From Rhizoctonia solani (Eukaryota > Basidiomycota > Agaricomycetes > Cantharellales > Ceratobasidiaceae), in contig NC_057378.1 in the NCBI RefSeq assembly GCF_016906535.1, positions 1,736,001-1,800,000 of the forward strand: a stretch of 64,000 bases of DNA. Direction: 5' to 3'. The first letter of the stretch is position 1. Each line of letters opens with the position of its first letter. Of this stretch, positions 1 through 13,063 are shown piece after piece. The notes beneath the pieces are model-generated. The model was not told the DNA's origin. It worked only from the letters and a program-made list of their open reading frames with translations, and did no database searches. Both the position numbers and the translations under genes were made by a program.

Positions 1-1894
1 GTATTCCACATGGCAACACCCACATAACAAACGAACACCATCTCTATAATGTCAGTACAGTCAGATATCCTCCGACCACACACACAACATTCCCAATCAC
101 AAGTTTTGTATTCTAGCGTGGATTACGGCACCCGGATCCGGCCCTGCGAACCTTGCCCAAAGCTGACCAAGTCGTCTTTTATTGATATCTTGGACTAGCA
201 CCGTAAACAAACGCGTGATTATCATTGACTGAAAAAGGCACAATCAGCTTCCTCCCATCGTACTTCGATGTCACCTCACGCCTTCATTGATCTACCCGCA
301 TCTGATATTCATACAAAACCAAAAAGCTGCTCCATGCTGCCGAGTTTAGTCATATGCGTGTGGTTGACAGCACCGCGTGATTAAATTTCCACCAAGTTTC
401 TTTTACACCGTGATACTTGAGCTTCTCTCACACACATGATAAAGCTTCCTTTTGCCAACTTCTTTCACATCTCATCAAAGTTCTTCTCATTCGCCCTTCC
501 TTGGTTTGTTATTCAAGTAATTTACCAAAATGGAGTTTTGCCCGATAGAACCGGCGTGACAAAGTTCAAAGAACAATTATTACCTTGCTATTGCCATTAC
601 TATTATGACTAACCCCGATGTCCGGACTCGGTTAATGACGAACCTCTCAAAGGAACTTTGATGTGCACGTGGGCCCGGGGGTCGGCATGGTGTAATTGTG
701 GATTCCTTCCATGGAGCCCCGATCCCGAACCGGTGTGATACAGGCTCAAATTCAGTAGTATCCATTGTCGACCTCTCTCTCATCACTATTGAGCGACATC
801 TGTCAAAATAGTACAGTAGTACCCCTTGACTTGCATCCCCTCTGCTTGCATAAATGACGTGAGTTTCACCGGAAATGCCGGGATTTCACCAGTTGCGCTT
901 TCTGCCACACGCTTTCCGTTGTGCACAGCCACCCCGCTAATGAAGCATAGCCACTCACCAACCAAAGGTAACTGCGAATAGATATTATGCATTTTTTGTT
1001 GTATTGTCACTGCCATTATGCTGTATTTAAGGAAATCATAATGATATTTTGCCATTGAACCACTCTCCGTAATTTTTCCTGTATATCATATATGTGTGCC
1101 CTTGGGTGGCCAAGTCCCGTCTATGTGTGACCCAGAAGCTAAAAAAAAACCCACTTTAGCTCACAAATCTGAAAACTCTTTGTGTTCGAGCAATGTACAT
1201 GTTTGGAAGGCGGTGCTCGGACAGCCCAAAATCCAGTGTCAAAAATGCCAGTTTCACAACCATCAATATGCAAGTCAAGGGGTACTACCGTATACTTTTG
1301 TTGTGAATGGTGGGTTTGGGATATATTCATATGCAAACGTCAGTCGCTGGATAAATAAAAGCAAGTTGTCTGGATTTGCAAATGCTGATCTACCCCGTTG
1401 CATTTCCACAGTAACCATAGAGCGTGCTCGCCTTTGGCGAAAGCGTAAGTTCATGATCATGACAATCTCGGTTGATCTGTTCCAGCACATATGTGCTGTC
1501 AAAATTGGCGTTTACAATTAGAAATATGTTTCTTAACAAGTTTAATCGCCCTTGCCCGCTGGTGAATTGTATGCAATGGTGATAGGTATCCTTGCGCTCT
1601 CCGTATAAGTTGACCAAGCCAAACCGCGAGTCACACAAAAAAAAAGGACAAAAGCCAGTTGCACAAGTTTTCGAAACTTATAGAGGATAAAGTAATCAAT
1701 CGAGTCGGGAAACAATCTAGATGAACGCCACATGATCGCAAGAGTTCAGAATATCGTCCTTGGAAAGATCCCATGGGAATATCACACATTGAACTCCAGA
1801 TCAATCTTTCCCTATTTAAATTTAGAACAAACCACTGGATCAAGATCCCCAAGACCTAGAGAAACCGACGGAGGAAATATGACATTGGTCTTCT
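1..1894. other. no supported gene
   Basis: Only short open frames on both strands, none with a recognisable domain, splice pattern or paralogue in the window. Base composition is AT-rich and resembles the other intergenic stretches. I see no RNA gene, tandem repeat or element end here. Confidence 0.5.
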
Positions 1895-2399
1895 TCAACG
1901 CAACCGACTGGGGCCACGAGTCTTAGCATACATATATAACAGCAAATGGGTGTGTGGTTGCTTGCCTGCTGCGCCGACGACAATAGTTAATATTATGCCC
2001 ATGATGACAAGTACCCCAGGAGTCGTTTTCCAAAACGATTTCCTGTCTTGCTCGACTGTCGTTCCTTAGTTGCTCACGTTTTTTTCGACATCGTGAGACT
2101 TGCATGTTCCCCGGTTCTGGTGTTTCCGGGACGTAGCTGGGCGGATGGGTCTCCTGGACCAGGGGTGGAGGCAGACTAGTGAATTGGTATGGGTATAATT
2201 AGAATTATCATTCGACAGGGATAAATCTGGGTACCTGATAACCGCTAGCGGGAGGAGCATTGATAACACTTTTACTACCCACGACATGGTCATTGAGAAT
2301 ATAGCCAGGTGCCCACATTGCAAGGAGTAGTAGAAAACAGACCAGTGTTACGAGTGGATACCACAAGGAACTTATACATCGCTTATCTCTGAAGCGCAA
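1895..2399 (-). CDS. small putative two-helix membrane protein (3 exons)
   Basis: I do not recognise this gene. A model with exons 2235..2399, 2100..2175 and 1895..2055 on the minus strand joins in frame to about 133 residues. Exon 1 starts at the ATG at 2399 and encodes a hydrophobic stretch (about residues 12-34, containing LVTLVCFLLLLAMW). Exon 3 encodes a second one (VLVIMGIILTIVVGAAG). Between them lies a Pro/Ser/Gly-rich linker. Donors are GTACCC and GTCTCA; the second intron is 44 nt with a CTAAG branch-like motif. The two hydrophobic segments and the phase agreement are the only support. No paralogue confirms it, and the C-terminus after the second helix is uncertain. Confidence 0.35.
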
Positions 2400-5106
2400 C
2401 TCGTTGAGAACGTTCTGTGCTTAAACTTGGACGACCCTGTCTTGCACATGGGCCAAGGAATTGAATGTCAATTCAACTGATTGTAGTTTAGGAAGGAAGC
2501 ATGTATACATCAAGCTCTTTATGATTGTAACCTCCATAACTACAATTGATTGGCATTCACTGAATCAATGGACTCATAAATAACGTGTTTTTGGTTTAGG
2601 TATAGTACGACGGGGCCGCTATACATCCAACTGTGAATCCAGACCCTGCAAGGAACCAAATGAATAGCTAATTACCGTGTGTATATACAGTAGTGTGAAG
2701 ACCTGTTGGATTGGTCAGTCCTTAGTCAACGCCGAAGTTTGGAAGTATAAAACAGAGTGTAACGAGGTGAGGCTCAGGCCTACTTTTGGTGCAACTTCCT
2801 ACATAGAAATGATTACTATGCGTAGCTGATTCGAAGGCTGCAATAATGGTTGGTCTCAACTGGCATATAAACGAGAGGCGGTGCACCATTGGGCGTAAGC
2901 AAAGAGGTTTATCTGTATAAGTGAAATACGACCTAGATTTGATGGCAATCATCATGCCTATAAATATCAGGGTGACAGCTGAGCCTCTATTAAGTAGAGA
3001 AAATCGAGAGAGACTACTCACATTGTTGTACATATTTTTGCCCTTGTGTGGCCTGAAATAATTGGGTCTGAGCAGCTTTCTTGAATCTTCTTTAGTCAGA
3101 TTTCAAGGGGACATAGCGGATTAGAACCGCGTTCCAAGCCCATTACCATATAAGATTGCACCCCAAGAACAATCTGACACAAAAGCGTCTCCACTGTATA
3201 TAACCAATTCTATATCATTATGAAATAGGATCATTCTCCATTGGAGATTAACCAATTTGGGACCGAATTAATAGTTCTAAATCAGTTTGAGTTTTGCCTA
3301 TCTCAGTTTCTTTATTTCAGCAAAACGTCCAAACCTTGATCTCGGTTTGGCTGAGTTTGGATTGCACTTGCCCGGCCCGTGCCGGCATTAGGCTTTGGTG
3401 ATGCTATTCTGCGACCGGCAGAAATAAAATGATCGACCTACGTCGATCCCGCTCCCGGATGGTATTGGGACCATCATTCTATTTCTGTCGTTATCGCAGC
3501 CAGATTTATAGTAGTCATTTTACGAGGGTACATGTGGTACCAAGTGGATTTTAATATTGTCTGCCTCAAAAATGCTGTTCAGCTATCTTCGAACCACTCG
3601 ATCCCACAAGGTTCTGAATGCCATCATTGCAATTGAACCAAAATACCGCATGTTTACCAAAACAGCCTTCATCGTGTATTTGAAATACAAGACTTCACAC
3701 AAACTCCCACGTTGCCAAACTTGGTTGGGCAAGCTCTGCGGTTGCCCGCACCAAGCTTTGACCAAATAATATGGCTCTCAGCTCCTCATCTCTATTGGAG
3801 ATAAATGTGGTCCCATTCTGGTGGTGTATTTGCGCGAAAAAGGGTTGGCGAACCTGACCGTGTCACCTACCATAACTTTGAGACTCTGATGGATTTGGAA
3901 TGGAGTCCTGTATGCGATCACGATGACTTGCTAATTGGATGATACCAATTTTTTTTCTCGCTATGTTACCATATACTGAGGTTGCTTTGTTTTCATGAGA
4001 AGAAAAAGGCCAGTAGGTCCCCCTTCAGACAAGGCACTAAAATCCTCACAGCTTGGCTCTAGATAATTGATGATGCCTATGGTTTCATGTGTTTACAGTT
4101 TATAGGGGTTGAAATGTAGACCGTGTGGGGGTGGAGCTACTCGCGCTTTCCGATATGCGAAGTATGGAGACAAAAGTTCTGGGATTGAGTGCACGTTGCG
4201 CTGCGCCTTTTACTGAAAATGCATAGGAAACTTGGCCTTGGGCCGGAACAGCAAGATAGGGGAGGGGGGTACTAAGACAGTAGGTAAGACAAACAACCGG
4301 GAGCGGTGGGAAGAGGGGTGGGGACCACGCCACCGAGCGAGCTGGGTGGGCGGCCAAATCAGGTCGTACGCGAGAAGGAGTGGGTGGGCAGGACTGACAG
4401 AAAAAACGGGGGAAACGGGTGAGCGATGCTGAGAGCAGTAGCGGGCTCGCAATGGATATGGTACGGATGGAGGGAAAACGGAGGCGCAAGCGCCGGTCCA
4501 TAGCATTACAAATAGAAACATAAATGTACAGACGAGGAAGCGAACCAAGACCCCGGCCTGGGCGGCCCAGTATAAGTTTTGTAGCCTCCGCGGGTTCCGT
4601 TGCAAAACTCCACTGTGGAGGCTACTATAGCAAAGTGTACTGTAGGCGTCGATGCCAACAAGCGTATGCTGCTTCTGACGAATTTGTGCAATCAATTGTG
4701 TTGTCAGTGACTAGATATACGTACATAATCCACATAGGCTTTTTTGTAAAGCAACCCATAGGCCGTTGTAGATAAGGGAAGATTCGCGAGAGGAGCGGAC
4801 ATGGGAAGTAATTTAATTATAGGATTGGCCCAATTTTCGATATTAGGTCTCGTAGAAACTACGTAGCAAACTTCAACCAAGTATTTACTCAGCATGTAAG
4901 CGAGTGTATATGCAGAGTTAGCTTATATTTCAATTAAATATAAACCGTACAAGTTTGACTATTGTCGCGATATCCTAAGCTTTGTAAGAGTTTCAGTTTC
5001 AAACGCGTTTGGCCAAGCTTAGTAAATTCGTACTTGGTTAAAAATATTGGGGCCTCTAAATCCTTGGGACAATATTAGTAATATGTCGCTCGCAGAAACA
5101 CATTGA
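2400..5106. other. no supported gene
   Basis: Nothing firm. A minus-strand open frame at 2722..3033 contains one hydrophobic run (VTLIFIGMMIAI) but no credible continuation. The 161-codon minus frame at 4210..4695 has low-complexity composition and no domain. I see no structured repeat. Confidence 0.45.
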
Positions 5107-5321
5107 CTACGGTGAACTGGTTAGCCCTAAGTGTGGATTCTCTGGACGAAAAATTGGGCGTTGTATGCGGAGTGCTGGCAGAGCCAACCACCATTTCTAT
5201 CAATCCATATCTGCAGCTCATGCTTGTTTGCCATCGAGCTGTAGATTTTGTGTTTCTGAGCGCGGATGCTTGGCAAAACTGGACATCATATGGGGTTTCC
5301 ATACTTCCTGAGTTCATCGCG
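5107..5321 (-). mobile_element. decayed MITE-like element, same family as 14391..14602
   Basis: The whole 215 bp aligns, by eye, to the reverse complement of the 212-bp element at 14391..14602, with many differences. Shared landmarks in order are the terminal CTACGGTGAAC, the stretch TGCGGAGTGCTGGCA, a central CTGCAGCTCA region, GCGGATGCTTGGCAAAACTGG, and the closing CCATACTTCCTGAGTTCA. It is non-coding; frames that cross it are accidental. The divergence marks it as an older copy than the one at 14391. Confidence 0.6.
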
Positions 5322-6219
5322 GACAAGGCCTATATTTCCATATAACACGTAGGCGAGAACTGTATATTTTTCTATGATGATATGTATTCTCTCTAAAACT
5401 ATTCAACATTCAAACTCACTGGAACTGCAAGGGTGTAATATCGTGGATCAACGCCTAATATTTTGTTAGATGCGGACAGACGTAAATTAAGGAATGCTTC
5501 AAGCTGTTCTTGCTGATCATAATTCTGACAGGGATTGCGAACATCCTCATGATCCGCAAATAGTATTATGGGTAAATGAAAGCATATGGTTAACAATACA
5601 AATGGATCGTTGAGGAAGCATCGAGAATTCATTTCTTGTTATTGGAGCATGTAACTAAATTTAGATATCAGAGCCTCAGTGATTAGCAGCCGGTTGAAAT
5701 TATCGATCGATGTTTCTGACGTGAATACATCGAATGCAGAAGGTCACAAATTGTAAATCCAGGAAGGATATCCAGCCAGAAATCATGTAGTGAACCATCT
5801 ATGTGGACAGTGCCGAAACTTACCTGATGGACAGGTGGCGCAACCGAGCTTACAAGCGGTCGACATCTAAACCACTCAGGCAAAATTCTGAATGGTAAAC
5901 CTGATTCCTTCAGACAGTCTCGCCCCTTCACGTAAGGCGAGCCGAAGGGTCGCAAAGATAAGCCCATCAGTGGCTGTGGTCTCCGTCCCGTCTCGGCCCC
6001 GCTAAACAAATCCGTGTCTACCCATTCCGGATGTTGACTACCCAGCGAGACGCGGCCTCGCCTGAAGATCGCCTAACATTTTCCGATCCTTTCGGACAAG
6101 CTTTATATTCGACGAGTAAGACGAGAACGCGGCCCCAGTCGACCTTAATCCTTGCACTTGGATTTATTCATCAACGACAGCTTGTGGACCACACATTTGA
6201 GTAGCACCACTCGTGAATC
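5322..6219. other. intergenic, promoter side of the B12D-like cluster
   Basis: No supported gene. The right part is the 5' flank of the first B12D-like gene. No clear promoter motif is assigned. Confidence 0.4.
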
Positions 6220-6628
6220 ATGTCTACCACTGAGCTCGTAGCATTGTCCTACCGTCACTATCGATATTTTCCCGGGAAGCCACTCACCCGTCTGCCAGAT
6301 ATCCGAAAACACTTCTACGTTTCCGAGGTATGCTAGCTCATCCCCTTCTTCATCTCAGTTTCACTCATACTATCAGCCAGGTTATTCCTGTCATAGGATT
6401 GGCCCTATGCTCATTTGGAACGGGCGTATACTTCAGCAAAGGGGACGCCAAGAAGTACGACTTGATTTCGATCATTCTATTATGTAGAGATTTGCTAACC
6501 TTATAAGCAGGGGTAGTACAGAGCGTCAACCAAGCATGAAAGCCTGGCCACTCCTGATGGGAAAGGGAGCATACTGGAGTGGTGATGATGGAATGAAAGA
6601 AATGATTCAGAAAGAATTGAGGAAGTAA
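6220..6628 (+). CDS. B12D/NDUFA4-like small membrane protein, copy 1
   Basis: Exons 6220..6327, 6381..6454 and 6511..6628 give 99 residues. The exon lengths 108, 74 and 118 match copy 2 exactly and the splice phases match copies 2 and 3. A single predicted helix lies in exon 2 (VIPVIGLALCSFGTGVYF). The family (B12D, including the MLRQ/NDUFA4 subunit linked to respiratory complexes I and IV) has one N-terminal helix and a basic, Trp-containing tail, which fits. The assignment is by pattern. This copy is the most diverged: the tail lacks the NDVxWQPRTQPW motif of the others and the N-terminus differs. Reading exon 3 in the wrong phase gives a spurious stop; in the conserved phase it is open. 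Confidence 0.65.
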
Positions 6629-7845
6629 GCAATATGATTTCAGCTTCAGAGGCCTACGGCTAATTGGTTAATATTACGACATTTCAGTTGTATAGATTCT
6701 TGGAATTGGAACTTGCTGTGCCTTGAGCAAGTCTAGACCCGTCGAGCACTTGTTTTGGTGGGAGTGATGTGTAGTAGACAATCCCGAAGCATCCTCAACA
6801 TTCTAGATGGGCTCATAATTTATTCATTAAAGGGGACAACTGTAGAATTATAAAGTTGAACTAATTATAGATCCAGACTCTTTCCATGTATATTTCGAGC
6901 AGATGTTATAGCATCGATCACCTGATTGTATGTCGATATGGTCACAAGGTAGCCCGTGATTACTTTCTATGGACGTCCAGTTTAATTATCAGGAGATTTA
7001 CCCTATTAGAACACTGAAACAGATGACTTGAAACTACCTGGTCGCATAGTTCCAAGTGAATCGTATGCGAGGCCGGTGTTCGACGGGGCAGCTGCGCGAT
7101 TTATGACTATCATTGTCTGTCGTGTATGGTTGCTTTCGTCATGTGAGACCGATGTATATTTGTATTAAACTGTAAGCTGGACCACTCGACATTATCCGGC
7201 TGTTGTCCTGAGTAATCTTTAAAAGAACACGGCACTACCACCCAAGAACCTGTATTATAAACAGTTGCTCAAATATCCTTAAAAAGCCCATGATATTTGT
7301 ATAAGCAAGCATATATTGAATACAGCTCTGAGCTTTAGATTTAATGGGTGTGTTAGCCCCTACACTGACCCAAGATTTTGCTTCGTTTATACACCATTCG
7401 GATTGCGATGAACTGCGCGATCTCCATACACACAAGCTTTATCAACTTAAACATGCGGAATTATTGAGCACTCTTCTATATACTGGTGAACGGAGTTCAA
7501 AAGCTCCGTTTTTTATGCCCAATCGGCAGTACGTGGATTCGCATAAACAACAGTATCATGGGAGGTTTCCTCGTGGTCATTGCAGTCCCTGTGGCTGTGC
7601 TCTCCGCCCGGGCCTGGCCCCGATCAGCTATTTGGCCGGGCCGATCCCTAATCTACCAATTTCAGCACTGGCTCCCCATTGAATCGCGGTCTTAACGAGC
7701 AAATGAACTATGCAGCCATCCGACTCATCCGAATGAGGTGTATATAAGACCTGGTTCACTCGATACTGTTCTCCATCAACCTGCCGTTCTCTCCTACTGG
7801 GTTATCCACATCCAGTCTTCTTTAATTACCACTGTCAGTTACATT
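6629..7845. other. intergenic between B12D-like copies 1 and 2
   Basis: No supported gene. A TATA-like GTATATAAG at about 7739 lies about 105 bp before the copy 2 start codon and is the likely core promoter. Confidence 0.45.
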
Positions 7846-8252
7846 ATGTCTGCTCCCGGATTCCCAGCACACCTTCCTCACCGCTACCCTCCTCTTCCCG
7901 GGAAGGGACTCAGTGGTCTTTCCTATATTCGCAAGCACTTCTATGTTCCCGAGGTATGCAGTATCGCATTCATCGCAGGTCATCAAGTCAACTTACATGC
8001 TCGACCAGGTGATTCCTCTAGTAGGAGTCGTACTGTGCTCGCTCGGAATGGGCGTATACTTTAGTCAAGGAGCTGCCAGGAAGTGAGTGTCGTCCTTGAT
8101 TCATTGAACGATGGGCTAATAACATTGGTGATAGGAATGACGTGCAATGGCAGCCCCGCACACAACCCTGGCTCCGGACTCCTACTGAACGCACTCACTG
8201 GGATGGTATAGGAGGCGTCAAAGAGATGATCCAGAAGGATTTGAGGAAATAA
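7846..8252 (+). CDS. B12D/NDUFA4-like small membrane protein, copy 2
   Basis: Exons 7846..7953, 8009..8082 and 8135..8252 encode 99 residues. The N-terminus (HRYPPLPGKGLSGLSYIRKHF) precedes a predicted helix (VIPLVGVVLCSLGMGVYFS) and a tail with NDVQWQPRTQPWLRTP. The position of the helix and the W-containing motif after it follow the B12D/MLRQ pattern, so a small inner-mitochondrial-membrane protein associated with the respiratory chain is the best guess. Introns are 55 and 52 nt with GTATGC and GTGAGT donors. It sits between two paralogues in the same orientation, so the cluster arose by tandem duplication. Confidence 0.7.
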
Positions 8253-10001
8253 AATATTGGGATGTCGCGGTCGTGTTATGTACCTTTTTGATTGGTTTTC
8301 CTGTAGTATAGCTTGTATTTGTGTATTGAAATAGGACATTGGTAAATTCACGAAATGGTAATAAGAAATGAGAGATATATGGGGAAATATTTATTTCAAT
8401 TGTTATGCGAATAATTAGAATGAATCGGGCAACATGAAAAGACAAGGGGGGTCAATTATTCTGAAAATTCAGTGCATGACTGCCCGTTCTCATTGAGGTT
8501 ATTGCTTTCCTGGGCCGCCAAGATTAGCAGCACAGATATGAGTATCAGAATACTTCATTGGTCCGCATCAACTCATATTAACTTTTTGCGCAAGGTCTTG
8601 CCATGAGTTCGAGCACATCGCCAGCACTGAGCGCATTAATCGCTAGCATCCCCAAACCCAAACTGCGTGAACAGTCGCCCGTACATATAATCTGGAATCG
8701 TAAGGAGCAACCAGCAGACGGCATCTTTTAAACCAGACGTCACTAGAGGCAAGATGGCAATGAACTCCTCAACAGGCTGGACTTTGTAATAGTCGAGTGG
8801 CTTTGATGACGGCAGCTTATAGAGGCACCGTCCGGACCCGTTTCTCCGCATTTTCTTGTTCGGAACATAAGTGCGGGGTAAGTGGAGTTCGGAGGATGTG
8901 TATAGTAACTGGCAAATATTTAGTTCGGGTGCCCGACTTTAATCGAAGGACGGGACCTGTATCGGGCAGAAGTGAAATGAATCTAGATTGAAACCTAACG
9001 AAGCCTTCTAAGGGCTTAGTATTTTGTCTAGATGCCTAGTTACGATCGCATAGCTCTGTTTAAGCTCCTTATAATCAATATTGGTGTTGATAATGGTCTT
9101 AAAACTACTTACGGATACTTTAACAACACTCATGAAACCGAATTTGGGCGTTGCTTCAAAGGGGGATTTGATCATCCCTAACAACTAAAGCTATTCAATC
9201 GACAATGAGAGGAGGAGCCGCTTCAACAAAGGTTCAGTTTGGTAATTTGAGAACTTCGGTCGTTTTCATAGTAGAGGCCTCTTGGATTAGTCCTATTGAG
9301 TGGGGTGAAGGTCCTCGTTCACGCACTGGGTTAGAGTGACTGGTCAGGAACAGCAGCTCGTCTGTCTCTGACCCATGTATCGTTTTGAGTTAGAGCTTAC
9401 TAGGAATTTGGTGGGAATCCTACTCGGAGATATGAGACGCAAATTATGGCGTGAGGTGGATAGCCGCAAATCAAGGATGCTAGGTGATACCCGAGCAATA
9501 CAAATAAACTGTCACAGCTATAGCTCTAGACATGTAAAGAACGGTCATATGCTGGAAATCTGATTGGATGCATGTGTCATTCGATGGGAACCGATGGTTG
9601 AGAAGAGTCTGGCACTGCCACCATCAACTGCTGGCCCGTGCGGAGTCGGCCGGCGGTGGTCCCTGATCAACCAAGCCACGAGCCGGCGGCACGGATCCAG
9701 ACCTCACTTCCCGTGTTCGCCCATGTCAATTACCCAATTCGTCAACTATTACCCCGGAGTATCGCGGGCTACTAATTGCATTCGCACTGGAGCTGTACTA
9801 ACGCCGTGATGCATAGGGGATTGGCTTGATATCGGTCTCCCGAATATTGACGAATCACTCCCGACCTCATCCCACTCCTGGTATATAACAAGTCTTGTTT
9901 TTGGGAATTGAGAAAGCATGATCCACCAGCGTACTGCAGATCTCATACAACTCTTCTCCCAACAGCCTATTCTTACTACCCTCGCATCCGAAACAAGCGC
10001 T
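8253..10001. other. intergenic between B12D-like copies 2 and 3
   Basis: No supported gene in about 1.7 kb. A TATA-like GTATATAAC near 9881 lies about 120 bp before the copy 3 start. The upstream in-frame ATG at 9918 is not used in my model because the paralogues begin at the MSA motif. Confidence 0.4.
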
Positions 10002-10445
10002 ATGTCTGCTGCTCCTGCTGCCCCACAAGTTTCCGTTCCCCACCGCTACCCTCCTCTACCAACAAAGCCAATCGGTGGCCTCTCGTACATGCGCAAGTAT
10101 GCTTATGCACCAGAAGTGAGTGGATCTACACGTTTGTTTGTTTCTCGTGCTTAATAGTTGTGCACTTAGGTTCTGCCTTTGGTCGGCGTCGTGACTTTTG
10201 CCGTTGGCATGGGTCTGTACTTTAGCGCTGATGCAGCGTTCAAGTGAGAGTCTCCCTTTTTTTACCATAATTTGCACAGCTAATTTGAATCTCGCAGAAA
10301 TGACGTGACATGGCAGCCAAGGACTCAGCCATGGTTGCAAACTCCCACCAATAGCGTGCGCTGGGACGGCGCTGGGGGAGTACGCGAGACCATACTGAAA
10401 GAGTACCAGGCCGCCAAAGACAAGGCGAAGAGCCTGACGCAATAG
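10002..10445 (+). CDS. B12D/NDUFA4-like small membrane protein, copy 3
   Basis: Exons 10002..10115, 10170..10243 and 10298..10445 give 111 residues. Exon 2 is again 74 nt and intron phases equal those of copies 1 and 2. The helix is VLPLVGVVTFAVGMGLYFS; the tail begins KNDVTWQPRTQPWLQTP and is longer and more charged than in copy 2. Start at 10002 is chosen because it aligns with the MSA start of copy 2. Copies 2 and 3 share the HRYPPLP and SYxRK motifs, so they are closer to each other than to copy 1. Confidence 0.7.
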
Positions 10446-11732
10446 ATAGACGTTGATGCATTTTTATGAGCATTTCTAAGTTTCATTGTATAATAGTGGC
10501 AGTTTTATTACATTCATGTACGGGATGTTACCATTTGTGCTATCGAAATCCGAGAAACAAACGCGATCTCTAAGGGGTGTGAGTCACTCTATAGTTCTTG
10601 GTCTCTCCGGATATTTATCAGTCAAGAGGAAGTGCCGGATGCACGAGGTGAGTGAAGCCGTACGCATGTATGTGCGACGGCAGAACACCTGCACCAGAAA
10701 TGTACAAAAGACCTATCGATGGTTAGCTTGTAGACTAACGACTTTGTACTTAATTAATTTTAATTCGATTGACTTTCGATAGCCAACTCGTTCGACTCTA
10801 AATCTTACTTGTTTACTATCGTCTCACTCGTGTTGATTCACGCAAGGTTGTTTATTATATTCGATTACTAACGTTACATTTACCATACGATTCTTTCAAA
10901 CTTACACACAGGAACCTAATCAAGTAACAGTCTGCTGCAAGGCATATCTAGGAAGCCACCATGCACATTGCCAAGACAGAATACTCGGTTACTCAAGTTA
11001 CGATTGTTGTTATAAGTGACAATATCATTTGGGCCTTACGGGAAAGAGCTACTGCCGGGGTCCCTCTTGGCCGTTGGCACGGAACCGGGGCGTATCCGAC
11101 GGACCGCTGATCGAGCGATCTAGAACTTCCAGATTGTTGGCTCGCTTACGGGCAGTCACCTAATGGTGACATCTACCTCCGACTCTTGAATCTATCCGCT
11201 CGGATGAATTCGTCCATCCAAGGCCCCGCGAGCTATTAAGGGGGTATCGCTCGATAAGAGAATCCGCTCTCAGTACAGGCCAATGCCATGGTACACATGT
11301 CCAGGAACGTGATCGCCAAATTGAACTATGAGGGAACATCGGATGAGACCATAGGTTCTGCAATATGTGTAGATGTGATGTAGCTGCTCCATTCCTCCGC
11401 GGCTTCTGCAATCTGTACATGTATAGATGCGTTATAATTGCTCTATGGCTCTGCAATCTATACAGATGTGATGCGCTCGCTCCATTTCTCTGCGGAATTC
11501 GTTTCTGGATGGAAAGCAGAGGGCCGTAACACTATTATGGTGTGTGAAAAATACTCTGGTACCATGGTGTTGGCTCACAAGGATGATTGTATACTGATTG
11601 AAATGACCTCATACAAACTGTATATCCAAGAGGCCTTATAGCCGCTTTCCGGAAAAGTGCAGGCCGTAATTGTAATGAAATTGCTGCAGGTACCGACTGA
11701 AGACGTGAGCAGAAATAGCCTGAAAGCTCAAC
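10446..11732. other. intergenic; right part is the duplicated 5' flank of the lectin genes
   Basis: No supported gene. From about 11240 rightwards the sequence resembles the region upstream of the second lectin gene (about 14100-14760), for example the CATGxCCAGGAACGTG stretch at 11298 and 14147. The duplicated unit therefore included a promoter. Confidence 0.5.
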
Positions 11733-11738
11733 TATAAA
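11733..11738 (+). promoter_or_regulatory. TATA box of lectin gene A
   Basis: TATAAA, 85 bp before the start codon. The same hexamer lies 84 bp before the start of the paralogous gene B, inside an otherwise diverged flank, which supports function. Confidence 0.55.
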
Positions 11739-11817
11739 ATTGGGCGAAGGTAACAGTCAGTGGAGATCAGTACTCAGCTAGTTACTCCTCTTCTACTTGA
11801 CCAACAAACTTTTAAAC

Positions 11818-13063
11818 ATGATCATTAATTCTGTTGCTTACTCTGCTATGATTGGAGGAGCCGAGGCTCCACAGTCAATGGCCTTTGAGGACGCTGCGAA
11901 CGACCTCAATGCACTTCATAGCATTACCAAAATCGAGTTCAACGCTGGCTGGGTTGTTGACGGAATTAGGTATTTTTCTGATCATTTATTACTTCTGCCT
12001 GCTCGTGATGACCAATGCTTCAATAGGGTTACCTATAGTACAGAACAAGGACTCGAACGCAAAGTTGTTCATGGAACATTCAAAGAGTCTAACATACAAA
12101 ATCAGGTTGTGGCAATCGCAGGCATGTGCTATTTTAGGGTATTCTTGACTTACAACTGAATGTTCATGCGCATACAACACAGCTGATGAATACATTAGTG
12201 CTGCGATGGGTTTACACGGTCATCCGAACGGGCGATACGACTACGGTGACTGTGTTCAGACGATACGCTTTGGCATTACCAACTCAAAGACAGGGAAGGA
12301 GCGTTACACTGGTTAGTCAGTATGGTGTTTTTTTTATTAACACCTACTTACCTCAGTGTGTTGTAGCGAACTTTGGTGCTGCTGAACAGCTCCAAAACCC
12401 CCAAGAGTTCAAGTGGGAAGGACGCCTCTCCTGCTTCGCTGGCGTCGCGGATAATAGTCTTGTGCAAGTCGGCCTCAAAGGCTTGAAGTTCGGTCAAATC
12501 ACCGGCAAGGTTGTTTTGGCTGAATCTATTCCCTATGGCGGTGGCCGCAGCTCCAAGCTCATGGGAAAAGAGTACAACGATCTCCACAGTTGTACGTACC
12601 TTTGAATACTTCTCGAACCCCCTTGTAAAAATTGCCTCTTTATTCAGTCGGCGCGGAACTTGACTTCTGGAAACCTATCAAGTCTATCGAGATCTGGTCA
12701 GGGCAAGTTGTCGATGGCCTTCTGTAGGTCTCAGTGATATCTATCGACTGTCTGATTCTAAACAAATCCTGACTTTCAGTGTGACGTACAACATGTTGGA
12801 TGGTAGTACTCAGGATGTGATGCATGGTGCTACAGGTGGAACGAAGACTAAGATTGATCTCTCCCGTGAGTCTTCTTTAGGCGCAGATGCAGTCCTTACT
12901 GATCAAACACGACAAATACAGCGACAGAGCGCATTGTTGGTAAGTAGCTCATGTCACTTAACTCATTCAATTTATACTGTATTAATTTTCACTCGTAGAG
13001 GTTAACGGGATCTACGGCGTTGCATCCCCTACTACCGACTGGGGCACTCAGATTCAGCTTTGA
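11818..13063 (+). CDS. jacalin-like lectin A, prematurely truncated
   Basis: Exons 11818..11969, 12027..12121, 12183..12311, 12367..12591, 12648..12723, 12780..12865, 12922..12939 and 12999..13063 encode 281 residues. All internal exon lengths equal those of gene B. Two jacalin-like repeats are seen: each has a Gly-rich start (IGGAEAP; YGGGRS), a GWVVDGIRVTY or GQVVDGLLVTY strand pair and a GLHGHP or GTKTKIDL turn. The fold binds carbohydrate; a role in defence or recognition is an inference. Gene B reads CAG CTT TTG ACC where A reads CAG CTT TGA ACC, so A stops at 13061..13063, about 67 residues early. Intron 2 has a GC donor, as in B. It may be a pseudogene or a shortened lectin lacking its last strands. 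Confidence 0.7.

Noticed and set aside
4210..4695. 161-codon minus-strand open frame
   Set aside because: No domain, no paralogue, odd composition rich in Ser/Pro/Leu/Arg; likely chance in a locally GC-rich stretch.
6511..6628. Copy 1 of the B12D cluster as a pseudogene because of an apparent in-frame TAG
   Set aside because: The stop appears only if exon 3 is read in the wrong phase. With the split codon used by copies 2 and 3 the exon is open to its TAA.
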